Below are positions 15,566 to 20,760 of a DNA stretch of 46,847 bases, piece after piece; position 1 is the stretch's first letter, and each line of letters opens with the position of its first letter. The position numbers and the translations under genes were made by a program. The notes below the pieces were generated by a model, which was not told the DNA's origin, searched no databases, and was given only the letters and a program-made list of their open reading frames with translations. This stretch comes from a virus. The DNA lies in IMG/VR virus record IMGVR_UViG_3300026519_000003, positions 1-46,847 of that record; one strand, 5' to 3'.

Positions 15566-15771
15566 CCAGCCCGGAGAGGGTCGCCGGCCGCCGTGAGCGG
15601 CTGCGCGATTACCTGCCGCGCCTTCCTTCTGGCGCATGGAGGCGCTGGTGGGGCCAAATTGCGGCGCAGGCCGCGTGCGGTAAAATCCCGTCAGAGCACG
15701 GCCTCTGGCTGTTTGTTGCGGATGGCGGTGTGAACTGCGGAAGATGCGGGCGCACCCTGGGGCTGCGATGA
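15562..15771 (+). CDS. Small basic hypothetical protein with CxxC
   Basis: The ATG at 15562 overlaps the preceding stop as ATGA, giving 69 residues. The N-terminal half is basic and Trp-rich (LPSGAWRRWWGQIAAQ) and the C-terminus ends NCGRCGRTLGLR with a single CxxC, perhaps half of a zinc site. No family is recognised. It is coupled by ATGA to the next small gene. Confidence 0.55.
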   Translation: MTSPERVAGRRERLRDYLPRLPSGAWRRWWGQIAAQAACGKIPSEHGLWLFVADGGVNCGRCGRTLGLR

Positions 15772-16028
15772 TCGACAAGAGGGGCTGGCGTGAGTCAGAG
15801 CGGCCAGCAAAGGGCGCGAGCGCCGATGAGGTCGAGAGCTACCGCCGGAGGTGCGAGGTGCGCGGGTGGGTGGCGCTGATAAGGCGGCACGGCAGCGGGT
15901 GGTGGGCTACCCAGCGCCGCACGATCGAGAGAATCAGGGGGCGCGAAGAGGCCGGCAGGCTGTTTCGAGATGTGGCCGCAGAGGTTCAGCGGCTCAAATC
16001 AAAGCGGGGCGCAGCGGGTCGCCGGTGA
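15768..16028 (+). CDS. Small basic hypothetical protein
   Basis: The start overlaps the previous stop as ATGA. The 86-residue product is rich in Arg, Glu and Ala, with YRRRCEVRGWVALIRRH near residues 28-45 and a C-terminal helix GREEAGRLFRDVAAEVQRL. Short Arg-rich helical proteins of this kind occur in the NinX-like part of phage early operons; the function is unknown. Confidence 0.55.
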   Translation: MIDKRGWRESERPAKGASADEVESYRRRCEVRGWVALIRRHGSGWWATQRRTIERIRGREEAGRLFRDVAAEVQRLKSKRGAAGRR

Positions 16029-16080
16029 GGCGATCCGGCGCAGCCCCGCCACAATCAACGACACAGAGAAGAGGAACACA

Positions 16081-16260
16081 ATGGCAAACATTTTTTACAC
16101 ATGCACCGGGTGCCGTGCGTACTACCCGAAGAGCACCGCAATATGCGTTCTTGGGAAGAAGGTCAGGAAGTCATGCTCAGGGCACGCGCCTGCGGAAAGC
16201 TGTCGCAAGCCGAGGACGACGGACGAGGTGCGCTATGCGCTGCTGCGAAATGACGACTGA
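16081..16260 (+). CDS. Small cysteine-containing hypothetical protein
   Basis: The 59-residue product starts at an ATG preceded by GAGAAGAGGAACACA. It contains YTCTGCRAYYP near the start and further Cys and His residues (CVLGKK, SCSGHAPAESC), consistent with a small zinc-bound fold. No family is recognised. Confidence 0.55.
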   Translation: MANIFYTCTGCRAYYPKSTAICVLGKKVRKSCSGHAPAESCRKPRTTDEVRYALLRNDD

Positions 16261-16372
16261 AATCATCCCGGCCCCAATGGTGCGGGTGGGCGCGTCCGCC
16301 GCGCGCCATGCTACCGGGCGCGCTGCCGGCGATGATGGAGGTGCCGGGCGGCACCTGGAGGCAGGGGAATGA
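16250..16372 (+). CDS. Very small coupled gene (about 40 residues)
   Basis: An ATG at 16250 overlaps the end of the preceding gene by 11 bases and the reading frame closes at 16372, overlapping the next ATG as ATGA. The product starts MTTEIIPAPMVRVGASAARH and continues Gly/Ala/Asp-rich. It has no Shine-Dalgarno site of its own. It fits the coupled style of the operon and fills an otherwise empty gap, but composition alone does not prove it. Confidence 0.4.
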   Translation: MTTEIIPAPMVRVGASAARHATGRAAGDDGGAGRHLEAGE

Positions 16373-16779
16373 GATGGAGGGCGGCCGGACAGGGCGGGCG
16401 CAACAAGTACCGCGCGCGCGCGCAGTGGGTGTGCCCGCAGTGCCTGGTATCTGTCGGCAGCGCATCGGCTCAGTTGCCGTGCGGGCATCAGGGGAAGCCG
16501 ATCTATTTCCACAGCACCGGAGAACTGCGCAGGTACGCCGAACTGGTGGCGCTTGAGGAGGCCGGCGAGATCAGCGGGCTGACGAGGCAGCGCAGGTTCG
16601 ATCTCGATGTGAACGGTGTCCATGTGTGCCGGTACACGGCGGATTTTAGCTACACGGACAGCAGCGGGACGGAAGTCATCGAGGACTACAAGGGCGTTGA
16701 TACCACCGACTCAAAGCTGCGCCGTAAACTGCTGTATGCGCTGACTGGCATTGAGGTTCTTGTGACGAGGGCCAGATAG
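16369..16779 (+). CDS. DUF1064-type nuclease-like protein
   Basis: The 136-residue product starts after GGAGGCAGGGGA. It has an N-terminal NKYRARAQWVCPQC segment, then a core that fits DUF1064: ELRRYAELVALEEAGEISGL, a beta region ending YTADFSYTDSSG, and VIEDYKGVDTTDSKLRRKLL. The D-F...E-D-x-K arrangement resembles PD-(D/E)XK nucleases, and the family is thought to act as a Holliday-junction or branch nuclease. It closes the recombination operon just upstream of a new promoter. Confidence 0.72.
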   Translation: MRWRAAGQGGRNKYRARAQWVCPQCLVSVGSASAQLPCGHQGKPIYFHSTGELRRYAELVALEEAGEISGLTRQRRFDLDVNGVHVCRYTADFSYTDSSGTEVIEDYKGVDTTDSKLRRKLLYALTGIEVLVTRAR

Positions 16780-16794
16780 CCGACGAACGGCCTA

Positions 16795-16822
16795 TTGACA
16801 TCCCGCTGTAGCATGATAGGAT
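16795..16822 (+). promoter_or_regulatory. Sigma-70-type promoter
   Basis: TTGACA (16795-16800) and TAGGAT (16817-16822) are separated by 16 bases, 31 bp before the ATG of the next gene. It lacks the TAGCG...CGCTA operator of the later cassettes, so it should be regulated separately. Confidence 0.7.
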
Positions 16823-16853
16823 GAAACACTCAACATAACACAGGAGAGAGAAA

Positions 16854-17153
16854 ATGACACTACCTGGATATGGCGACGAAGCGACATGGGGGCCGGTGAC
16901 CGACCCACGCGACCCCCGATGGGAAGAGCCAGAGCGACCGAGCGCGGGTGAGATCGTCAGGGATGCGGCGATCGGGATGGAGGACGCCATCACCATAATG
17001 TACAATGCTGTCGTCTGGGCGCTCGACAGCGACACCGCGTTCATTGAGGCGCTTGCCGCCGTCGTATCAAATGACGGAGTGGGCGACATGGACGCGGCGC
17101 TTGAGGTTGTCCGCGACACCCTCAAGCAGGGTGTCGAGGAGGTGTTGCCATGA
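16854..17153 (+). CDS. Small acidic hypothetical protein
   Basis: The 99-residue product follows its own promoter and a CAGGAGAGAGAAA ribosome site. The first 30 residues are Pro/Glu/Asp-rich (DPRDPRWEEPERPSAGE), followed by an amphipathic helical region. No family is recognised. It leads a short operon of membrane proteins and ends in an ATGATGA overlap with the next gene. Confidence 0.6.
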   Translation: MTLPGYGDEATWGPVTDPRDPRWEEPERPSAGEIVRDAAIGMEDAITIMYNAVVWALDSDTAFIEALAAVVSNDGVGDMDAALEVVRDTLKQGVEEVLP

Positions 17154-17320
17154 TGATCATCGTGGCTGTACTCAGCGTCATCCTGGCGGCCGCATCCCTG
17201 TTTTTTGCAGGGGCGGCGCTTTCGTATGGCGGCATCGCGTCGTCAGCGCTGTTCGTTGCAGCCGCTGGAGTCGCCGCCATCGCGGCGAGATCAGCGTTTC
17301 TTCGCATCACGGGAGGGTAG
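17150..17320 (+). CDS. Small two-helix membrane protein
   Basis: The ATG at 17150 overlaps the preceding stop and has GAGGAGGTG five bases upstream. The 56-residue product begins MMIIVAVLSVILAAASLFF and contains a second hydrophobic segment (SSALFVAAAGVAAIAA), ending in a short basic tail. It is too short for many gene callers, but the ribosome site and clean membrane profile support it. A role in membrane interference or superinfection exclusion is possible. Confidence 0.68.
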   Translation: MMIIVAVLSVILAAASLFFAGAALSYGGIASSALFVAAAGVAAIAARSAFLRITGG

Positions 17321-17323
17321 GCC

Positions 17324-17563
17324 ATGTTCGGTATTGCGATATTCTTGGCTGCGGCCGCAGAACTGTTTGCCGCGTGGGAGGTCGCCCGTGGTGGTGGCAG
17401 CCCTGAGAGCGCCGCAGCGCTGATCGCGCTGTCGCTGTCGCTGATCGCCGTCGCTGTAGCGGTTTCAGGGCAGCGCATATTGCCTCCGCGCCGTCGCAGG
17501 CATAAGGGCGGCCCACTTGCTCGCGCAGAGAAGCGAGGCCGCCGGCCGGGCGGTGAGAAGTGA
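17324..17563 (+). CDS. Small two-helix membrane protein with basic tail
   Basis: The 79-residue product has two hydrophobic helices (about residues 3-20 and 30-48) and a strongly basic C-terminus (PRRRRHKGG). GGGAGGGTAGGCC precedes the ATG. It probably sits in the inner membrane with its tail in the cytoplasm. With the preceding gene it forms a membrane-protein pair of unknown role. It overlaps the next gene as GTGA. Confidence 0.65.
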   Translation: MFGIAIFLAAAAELFAAWEVARGGGSPESAAALIALSLSLIAVAVAVSGQRILPPRRRRHKGGPLARAEKRGRRPGGEK

Positions 17564-17946
17564 GCAGGCGGCGGAGGCCGTTCTCTGGGGCGATACCTGA
17601 TGGCGCGAGGGAATACTGGCGCGCATTCATTGACCCTGGCGGGAGCGATAGCGTCCAGTTCCGCCGGTATTGGCGCGTCAAAGACACGCCGGCCGGATTC
17701 TGGGTGACATCAGGCCCAGGCCAACCGATGCACTGGACTACAGGGGCGGCAAAAAACAGGTTTGTCGATGAGACGCAAGAGGCGGCGGTCGAGTCGCTGC
17801 TGATACGCGCCATGTATCGCGTGGCACACAAGGAGCAAGAGCTGTGGTATGCCAAGCGCGATCTGCGCGCTGCTCGTAGGTTCGCTAGGGACGCGTACCC
17901 TGACCTGGTCGCCGACCTGATCGTTGAGGATGAGATAGATGGTTGA
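17560..17946 (+). CDS. Hypothetical protein
   Basis: The 128-residue product starts at a GTG overlapping the previous stop (GTGA). It has a basic N-terminus, a Trp-rich centre (FRRYWRV, TSGPGQPMHW) and a helical C-terminus ending in an acidic run. No family is recognised. Its TGA stop lies inside the TTGACA of a decayed cassette promoter, the same arrangement seen after the Aca1-like gene. Confidence 0.6.
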   Translation: MSRRRRPFSGAIPDGAREYWRAFIDPGGSDSVQFRRYWRVKDTPAGFWVTSGPGQPMHWTTGAAKNRFVDETQEAAVESLLIRAMYRVAHKEQELWYAKRDLRAARRFARDAYPDLVADLIVEDEIDG

Positions 17947-17967
17947 CAGTAGCTACAGGTGGTGCGA
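17943..17967 (+). promoter_or_regulatory. Relic of a fifth cassette promoter
   Basis: TTGACAGTAGC-T-ACAGGTGG matches the cassette promoters base for base over the -35 and left operator half, but the right half-site (CGCTA) has become TGCGA and no good -10 follows. The position over a preceding stop codon is also shared. I read it as a degraded copy upstream of the broken acetyltransferase-like gene. Confidence 0.6.
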
Positions 17968-17987
17968 TCAGATCACGAATGGACTGA

Positions 17988-18290
17988 CTGATCTATCCCT
18001 GTTGGCCGGATCGGTCGGGGTGGTTAGCGACGCTCGAGGTTATCCCGGTATCGTTGGCCGAGGCAAACGAATTTGTGTCTCGGCATCCCCGCCACCATAA
18101 GCCAGCGGTTGGGCACAAATACTCGATTGCCGTTACGGACGGGCGGAGCGTGCGCGGCGTGGCGATCATCGGGCGGCCGGTCGCCAGTCATGTAGACGAC
18201 GGAGTGGCCCTAGAGGTGAGTCGCGTCTGCACGGATGGAGCAGAAATGCATGCTCAATGCTGTACGGCGCGAGATCGTTCAAAAAAAACG
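17988..18290 (+). pseudogene. Truncated, frameshifted GNAT/XF1762-like gene
   Basis: No intact gene lies between 17947 and 18379. The frame through 18036-18240 encodes VIPVSLAEANEFV, then RHHKPAVGHKYSIAV and GVAIIGRPVA...LEVSRVCTDG, which matches the start of phage proteins usually labelled XF1762 family, related to acetyltransferases. After CTDG the sequence slips frame: bases from about 18247 read NACSMLYGA in another frame, the expected continuation. It then stops short, without the C-terminal half, at the promoter of the first cassette. No good start codon with a ribosome site is present. It is a dead gene, probably truncated when the cassette arrived. Confidence 0.65.
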
Positions 18291-18291
18291 C

Positions 18292-18373
18292 TTGCATTAG
18301 CGACATGGTGCGCTATATTGTGCCCATGAGCGCAGGGGGTTGGCCCCGAGCGCCAAAACCGACCGAGAGGTGA
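18292..18373 (+). promoter_or_regulatory. Cassette 1 promoter, operator and RNA leader
   Basis: The -35 is TTGCAT (18292-18297) and the -10 TATATT (18314-18319). Between them and overlapping the -10 is the operator TAGCG-N8-CGCTA (18298-18315). The leader has hairpin 1 (GGGG/CCCC around GTTGG with flanking GCGC, 18330-18353) and hairpin 2, ACC-GAGA-GGT, just before GAGAGG. The hairpin-2 stem differs from other copies (ACC/GGT against GCC/GGC) but still pairs. Confidence 0.75.
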
Positions 18374-18379
18374 GAGGAA

Positions 18380-19003
18380 ATGAAATCTATTGAGCTTGAC
18401 GCAGCATATACCCCGGATTCCTTCGCTTTTGACGCGGGCGCTGAGGCCCGCATCATGGGCGGCGGGGTAGCGATGATCCCCGATACGGTTGCCGAGGATC
18501 AGGAAGGGAGCGACGGGGAGTTCTTCCCCGTCATGGTCATCAGCGGAGGCCGCCCCGTTCCGGCTGTCGGACGCCTTGAGGGCGACGAGTATGACCTGCA
18601 CGGATCAGGAACGGGCGACCCGGTAGTCTCAATCCACGGCTATCTGCCGGAGCCTGGCGACGAGCCGGATGTCATTGTCGAGGAGTCAGAGCGCATCATT
18701 GATGACGACGGAGGAGCGGCTTCCGTCGGATGGGTTTACTACGAACTGCGGATGGCCGACGAAGACAACCCGGAGCAGGGCTGGGAGGCGACGATTCAGT
18801 CGTGGTTCAAACGGCCAGACGACAGCGACGCCGAGCCGGTCATCACGGATGAGCACGGCGCGGAGACGCACCGCATCGACGACATCCCGGCTTCCGTCGC
18901 CGCGCTGCCGCTCAATGAGCGCAAGGAGTGGAATGACTTGGTGGTCGCCTACCTTGAGCGCAACTTCGACGCCCCTGGATCGCTACCGGAGCAGCCGGAA
19001 TGA
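18380..19003 (+). CDS. Acidic protein, candidate anti-defence factor
   Basis: The 207-residue product follows cassette promoter 1, with GAGAGG near the ATG. It is strikingly acidic, with Asp/Glu runs such as DEPDVIVEESERIIDDDGG, few Lys or Arg, and a probably beta-rich centre (GWVYYELRMAD). No family is recognised. High negative charge is typical of DNA-mimic inhibitors of CRISPR or restriction complexes, but charge alone is not proof. It is coupled by ATGA to the Aca1-like regulator, the gene order of many anti-CRISPR operons. Confidence 0.62.
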   Translation: MKSIELDAAYTPDSFAFDAGAEARIMGGGVAMIPDTVAEDQEGSDGEFFPVMVISGGRPVPAVGRLEGDEYDLHGSGTGDPVVSIHGYLPEPGDEPDVIVEESERIIDDDGGAASVGWVYYELRMADEDNPEQGWEATIQSWFKRPDDSDAEPVITDEHGAETHRIDDIPASVAALPLNERKEWNDLVVAYLERNFDAPGSLPEQPE

Positions 19004-19230
19004 CTGCTCAGCCTGACATTGCCAATCACAACCCTGCCCCGTCCTATCTGCGCAGCCTTATTGCGCGGATAGGGCTGTCCCAGCGAGCCATTGCCCGCCG
19101 GCTCGGTATCGATGAGACGCTGCTGCGCCGGTACATCACGAGGCCAGAGAACGCGAGTTACCGCCGTTGCCCGTACCTGGTGCAGTTCGCGCTCGAGGTG
19201 TGGTCTGATGGGTGCGAAAAAAACTGTTGA
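19000..19230 (+). CDS. Aca1-like helix-turn-helix regulator
   Basis: The 76-residue protein is a small HTH repressor. Its centre SQRAIARRLGIDETLLRRYI forms the HTH; before it is NHNPAPSYLRSLIARIGL and after it YRRCPYLVQFALEVW. From memory this follows Aca1 of Pseudomonas phage JBD30 almost without gaps (NHDPDPRYLR..., SQRRAAELLGL, PYTVQFALE). Aca proteins repress the anti-CRISPR promoter by binding an inverted repeat there, and such repeats occur in all four cassettes here. The ATG overlaps the acidic gene as ATGA, and its TGA lies within the TTGACA of cassette promoter 2. I expect autoregulation and control of the other cassettes. Confidence 0.8.
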   Translation: MTAQPDIANHNPAPSYLRSLIARIGLSQRAIARRLGIDETLLRRYITRPENASYRRCPYLVQFALEVWSDGCEKNC

Positions 19231-19319
19231 CAGTAGCGACAAGTGGCGCTATAGTGCTCCCCATGACGCAGGGGGTTGGCCCCGAGCGCACAACCAGCCG
19301 AAAAGGCGAGGAGATCATC
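19111..19319 (+). repeat. Duplicated block, copy A
   Basis: The C-terminal half of the Aca1-like gene plus promoter, operator and leader is repeated at 20091-20299 with high identity and nearly the same length. It indicates that the regulator tail and promoter moved together as one unit. Confidence 0.75.
19227..19313 (+). promoter_or_regulatory. Cassette 2 promoter, operator and RNA leader
   Basis: TTGACA (19227-19232), TATAGT (19250-19255) with a 17-base spacer, and the operator TAGCG-N8-CGCTA (19234-19251). The leader carries hairpin 1 (GGGG-GTTGG-CCCC, 19266-19289) and hairpin 2 (GCC-GAAAA-GGC, 19297-19307) followed at once by GAGGAG. Confidence 0.82.
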
Positions 19320-19604
19320 ATGAAAATAATTATCGGGAATGCAAACTTGGCCGTTGTAAAGGCGGCAATCAAAAGCGGACTTATGGACAGCATCGGGGCC
19401 AGCAACAACTGGCTGGCCCCGTCATACAGCCGCGACAAGGCGGCAATAGTCGTGTCTGGTGGGCCTGGATTCTCCAGGTATTGGACGGTCAAGGTGGTCC
19501 AATACGGTGATGTGACCGACATCACATCACCAGACGGGCGCACCTATGCACAGGCATTCGTACACGCGAAAGTGCTGATTCCAGCAATAGCGGGCATCGA
19601 ATAG
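19320..19604 (+). CDS. Small orphan protein, cassette 2 (candidate anti-CRISPR)
   Basis: The ATG at 19320 follows GAGGAG in the conserved leader; the product has 94 residues. It begins MKIIIGNANLAVVKAAIKSG, with a central SNNWLAPSYSRDKAAIVVSG and a hydrophobic C-terminus (VHAKVLIPAIAGIE). It looks like a compact alpha/beta protein. No family is recognised. Being a small orphan gene with its own Aca-type operator is the main reason to call it an anti-defence candidate. Confidence 0.62.
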   Translation: MKIIIGNANLAVVKAAIKSGLMDSIGASNNWLAPSYSRDKAAIVVSGGPGFSRYWTVKVVQYGDVTDITSPDGRTYAQAFVHAKVLIPAIAGIE

Positions 19605-19608
19605 CCTG

Positions 19609-19692
19609 TTGACAATAGCGCCAACAGTCGCTAGTCTGTAATTGAGCGCAGGGGATTGGCCCCGGCGCACAACCAGCCGAAAGGCGAGGAGA
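19609..19692 (+). promoter_or_regulatory. Cassette 3 promoter, operator and RNA leader
   Basis: TTGACA (19609-19614), a weaker -10 TAGTCT (19632-19637), and the operator TAGCG-CCAACAGT-CGCTA (19616-19633). The half-sites are intact although most spacer bases differ from the other copies. The leader has hairpin 1 (GCGC-A-GGGG-ATTGG-CCCC-G-GCGC, 19646-19668) and hairpin 2 (GCC-GAAA-GGC, 19676-19685) next to GAGGAG. Confidence 0.78.
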
Positions 19693-19698
19693 GAAAAA

Positions 19699-19971
19699 AT
19701 GAAATACGCAGTCATGCAGACCGGATACGCTATCTATGGTGTTGGCGATACTGAACGCGATGCCATGGAGAACGCAGTGCAATGGATCGACGAGGCTCGA
19801 TCAGCCGACGATGTGGCCGATTTGATATCAAAAGGAAACGGATTTCACGGTGATTTCAAAATCGCAAAAATCACTGACAAACTGGCCGATCAGGCAGGAA
19901 GCGATGGGGCGCTGCCATGGGATCAGCTCGATGACGGAACATACTGCACAGTAGAAGAAGCAGCAGAATGA
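19699..19971 (+). CDS. Small acidic orphan protein, cassette 3 (candidate anti-CRISPR)
   Basis: The 90-residue product starts MKYAVMQTGYAIYGVGDTER, continues with an acidic helix (MENAVQWIDEARSADDVADL), and ends in a DDGTYCTVEEAAE tail. The opening TGYxIYGxG resembles small phage proteins I have seen without known function. It is acidic overall. Its promoter carries the Aca-type operator, and its stop overlaps the start of a second HTH reading frame as ATGA, echoing cassette 1 (candidate plus regulator). Confidence 0.62.
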   Translation: MKYAVMQTGYAIYGVGDTERDAMENAVQWIDEARSADDVADLISKGNGFHGDFKIAKITDKLADQAGSDGALPWDQLDDGTYCTVEEAAE

Positions 19972-19977
19972 GCAGTC

Positions 19978-20004
19978 GCCATCCCCCCTCTGGGATGGCT
20001 TTTT
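19978..20004 (+). terminator. Rho-independent terminator after cassette 3
   Basis: GCCATCCC (19978-19985), a six-base loop and GGGATGGC (19992-19999) form an 8-bp stem followed by TTTTT. It lies seven bases past the cassette 3 stop, so cassette 4 needs its own promoter. Confidence 0.85.
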
Positions 20005-20090
20005 CCGACCTTCGGCTGTCCCGCACAGTCGAAGGCGATCTGGAATTCGATGCAGATGCAATCCTCCGCATCTGCGCCGCCAGCGGCCTC

Positions 20091-20299
20091 GACGAGGCCC
20101 TGTTCCGGCGCTACATCACGAGGCCAGAGAGCGCGAGTTACCGCAGATGCCCGTATCTTGTGCAGTATGCGCTTGAGGTGTGGGCTGATGCGGGGCGTGA
20201 AAAAACTGTTGACATTAGCGACAGGTGGCGCTATAGTACTCCCCATGACGCAGGGGATAGGCCCCGAGCGCACAACCAGCCGAAAGGCGAGGAGAGAGC
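20091..20299 (+). repeat. Duplicated block, copy B
   Basis: Paralogous copy of 19111-19319, covering the tail of the second HTH frame, promoter 4 and its leader. Differences are mainly third-codon, spacer and loop positions. Confidence 0.75.
20209..20294 (+). promoter_or_regulatory. Cassette 4 promoter, operator and RNA leader
   Basis: TTGACA (20209-20214), TATAGT (20232-20237) with a 17-base spacer, and the operator TAGCG-N8-CGCTA (20216-20233). Hairpin 1 is GGGG-ATAGG-CCCC (within 20248-20271); hairpin 2 is GCC-GAAA-GGC (20279-20288), then GAGGAG. Confidence 0.82.
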
Positions 20300-20647
20300 A
20301 TGACTGCTGCTAATCGTGTCAAGAAGATCGTGGAGACGGCGATCAGAATGATGGATGATGGGGACTGGAACCCATCTCTCGGTGGGCGTTGGGAATCTGA
20401 GTTCGCCGATGTGAGCGTCGAGTTTACAGGCCCGAACCGGTTCTGCACAAAGGCGGCTTACCGCGTTGTCGGCAAGGATGTTGGCGTGTGGGTCGGCAGC
20501 ATGAACGGCGCGAGCCACAAGAATGTCGGAAAGCCTAACCAGCATTACACACCCTCTCAGCTTGAGAGGGAGATCGAGCTGAGCAAACGATCGCTCGAGT
20601 CCATTGTTGCGTCAGGGCTGGGCGTAGATGCCCATGATTCAGCCTGA
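20300..20647 (+). CDS. Orphan protein, cassette 4 (candidate anti-CRISPR)
   Basis: The 115-residue product starts after the conserved leader. It has an N-terminal helix (ANRVKKIVETAIRMMDDGDW), a beta-rich centre (FADVSVEFTG, YRVVGKDVGVWVGSM) and a C-terminal helix (QLEREIELSKRSLESIV). No family is recognised. It has its own promoter and terminator, making it a self-contained unit, and the Aca-type operator predicts control by the regulator at 19000. Confidence 0.62.
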   Translation: MTAANRVKKIVETAIRMMDDGDWNPSLGGRWESEFADVSVEFTGPNRFCTKAAYRVVGKDVGVWVGSMNGASHKNVGKPNQHYTPSQLEREIELSKRSLESIVASGLGVDAHDSA

Positions 20648-20670
20648 CGCATCCCGCCCGCCGAGAGAAT

Positions 20671-20692
20671 AGCCGCCGCAATGGCGGCTTTT
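20671..20692 (+). terminator. Rho-independent terminator ending the accessory island
   Basis: AGCCGCC (20671-20677), loop GCAAT and GGCGGCT (20683-20689) followed by TTT form a compact terminator. The remaining bases up to 20760 hold a possible -10 (TATAGT, 20731) for the terminase operon; the nearest -35-like hexamer (TTGAAA, 20704) is 21 bases away, too far to be convincing. Confidence 0.75.
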
Positions 20693-20760
20693 CCGTGTGC
20701 GCATTGAAAAAGCTGGCGTAGCTGTTACTCTATAGTCACATTGTTCGCGGCGGAGGGCGC

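Larger units (their letters stand above)
19968..20303 (+). pseudogene. Second, chimeric Aca-like reading frame
   Basis: A 111-residue frame starts as ATGA with the previous stop and ends as ATGA with the next start. Residues 42-75 match the Aca1-like protein (LFRRYITRPESASYRRCPYL, then VQYALEVWAD), but the first HTH helices are replaced by unrelated sequence. The frame then reads through promoter 4, its operator and leader. A terminator hairpin sits in codons 4-12. It may be a decayed regulator copy carried with the promoter, or a translated chimera under attenuation. I favour decay. Confidence 0.5.
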
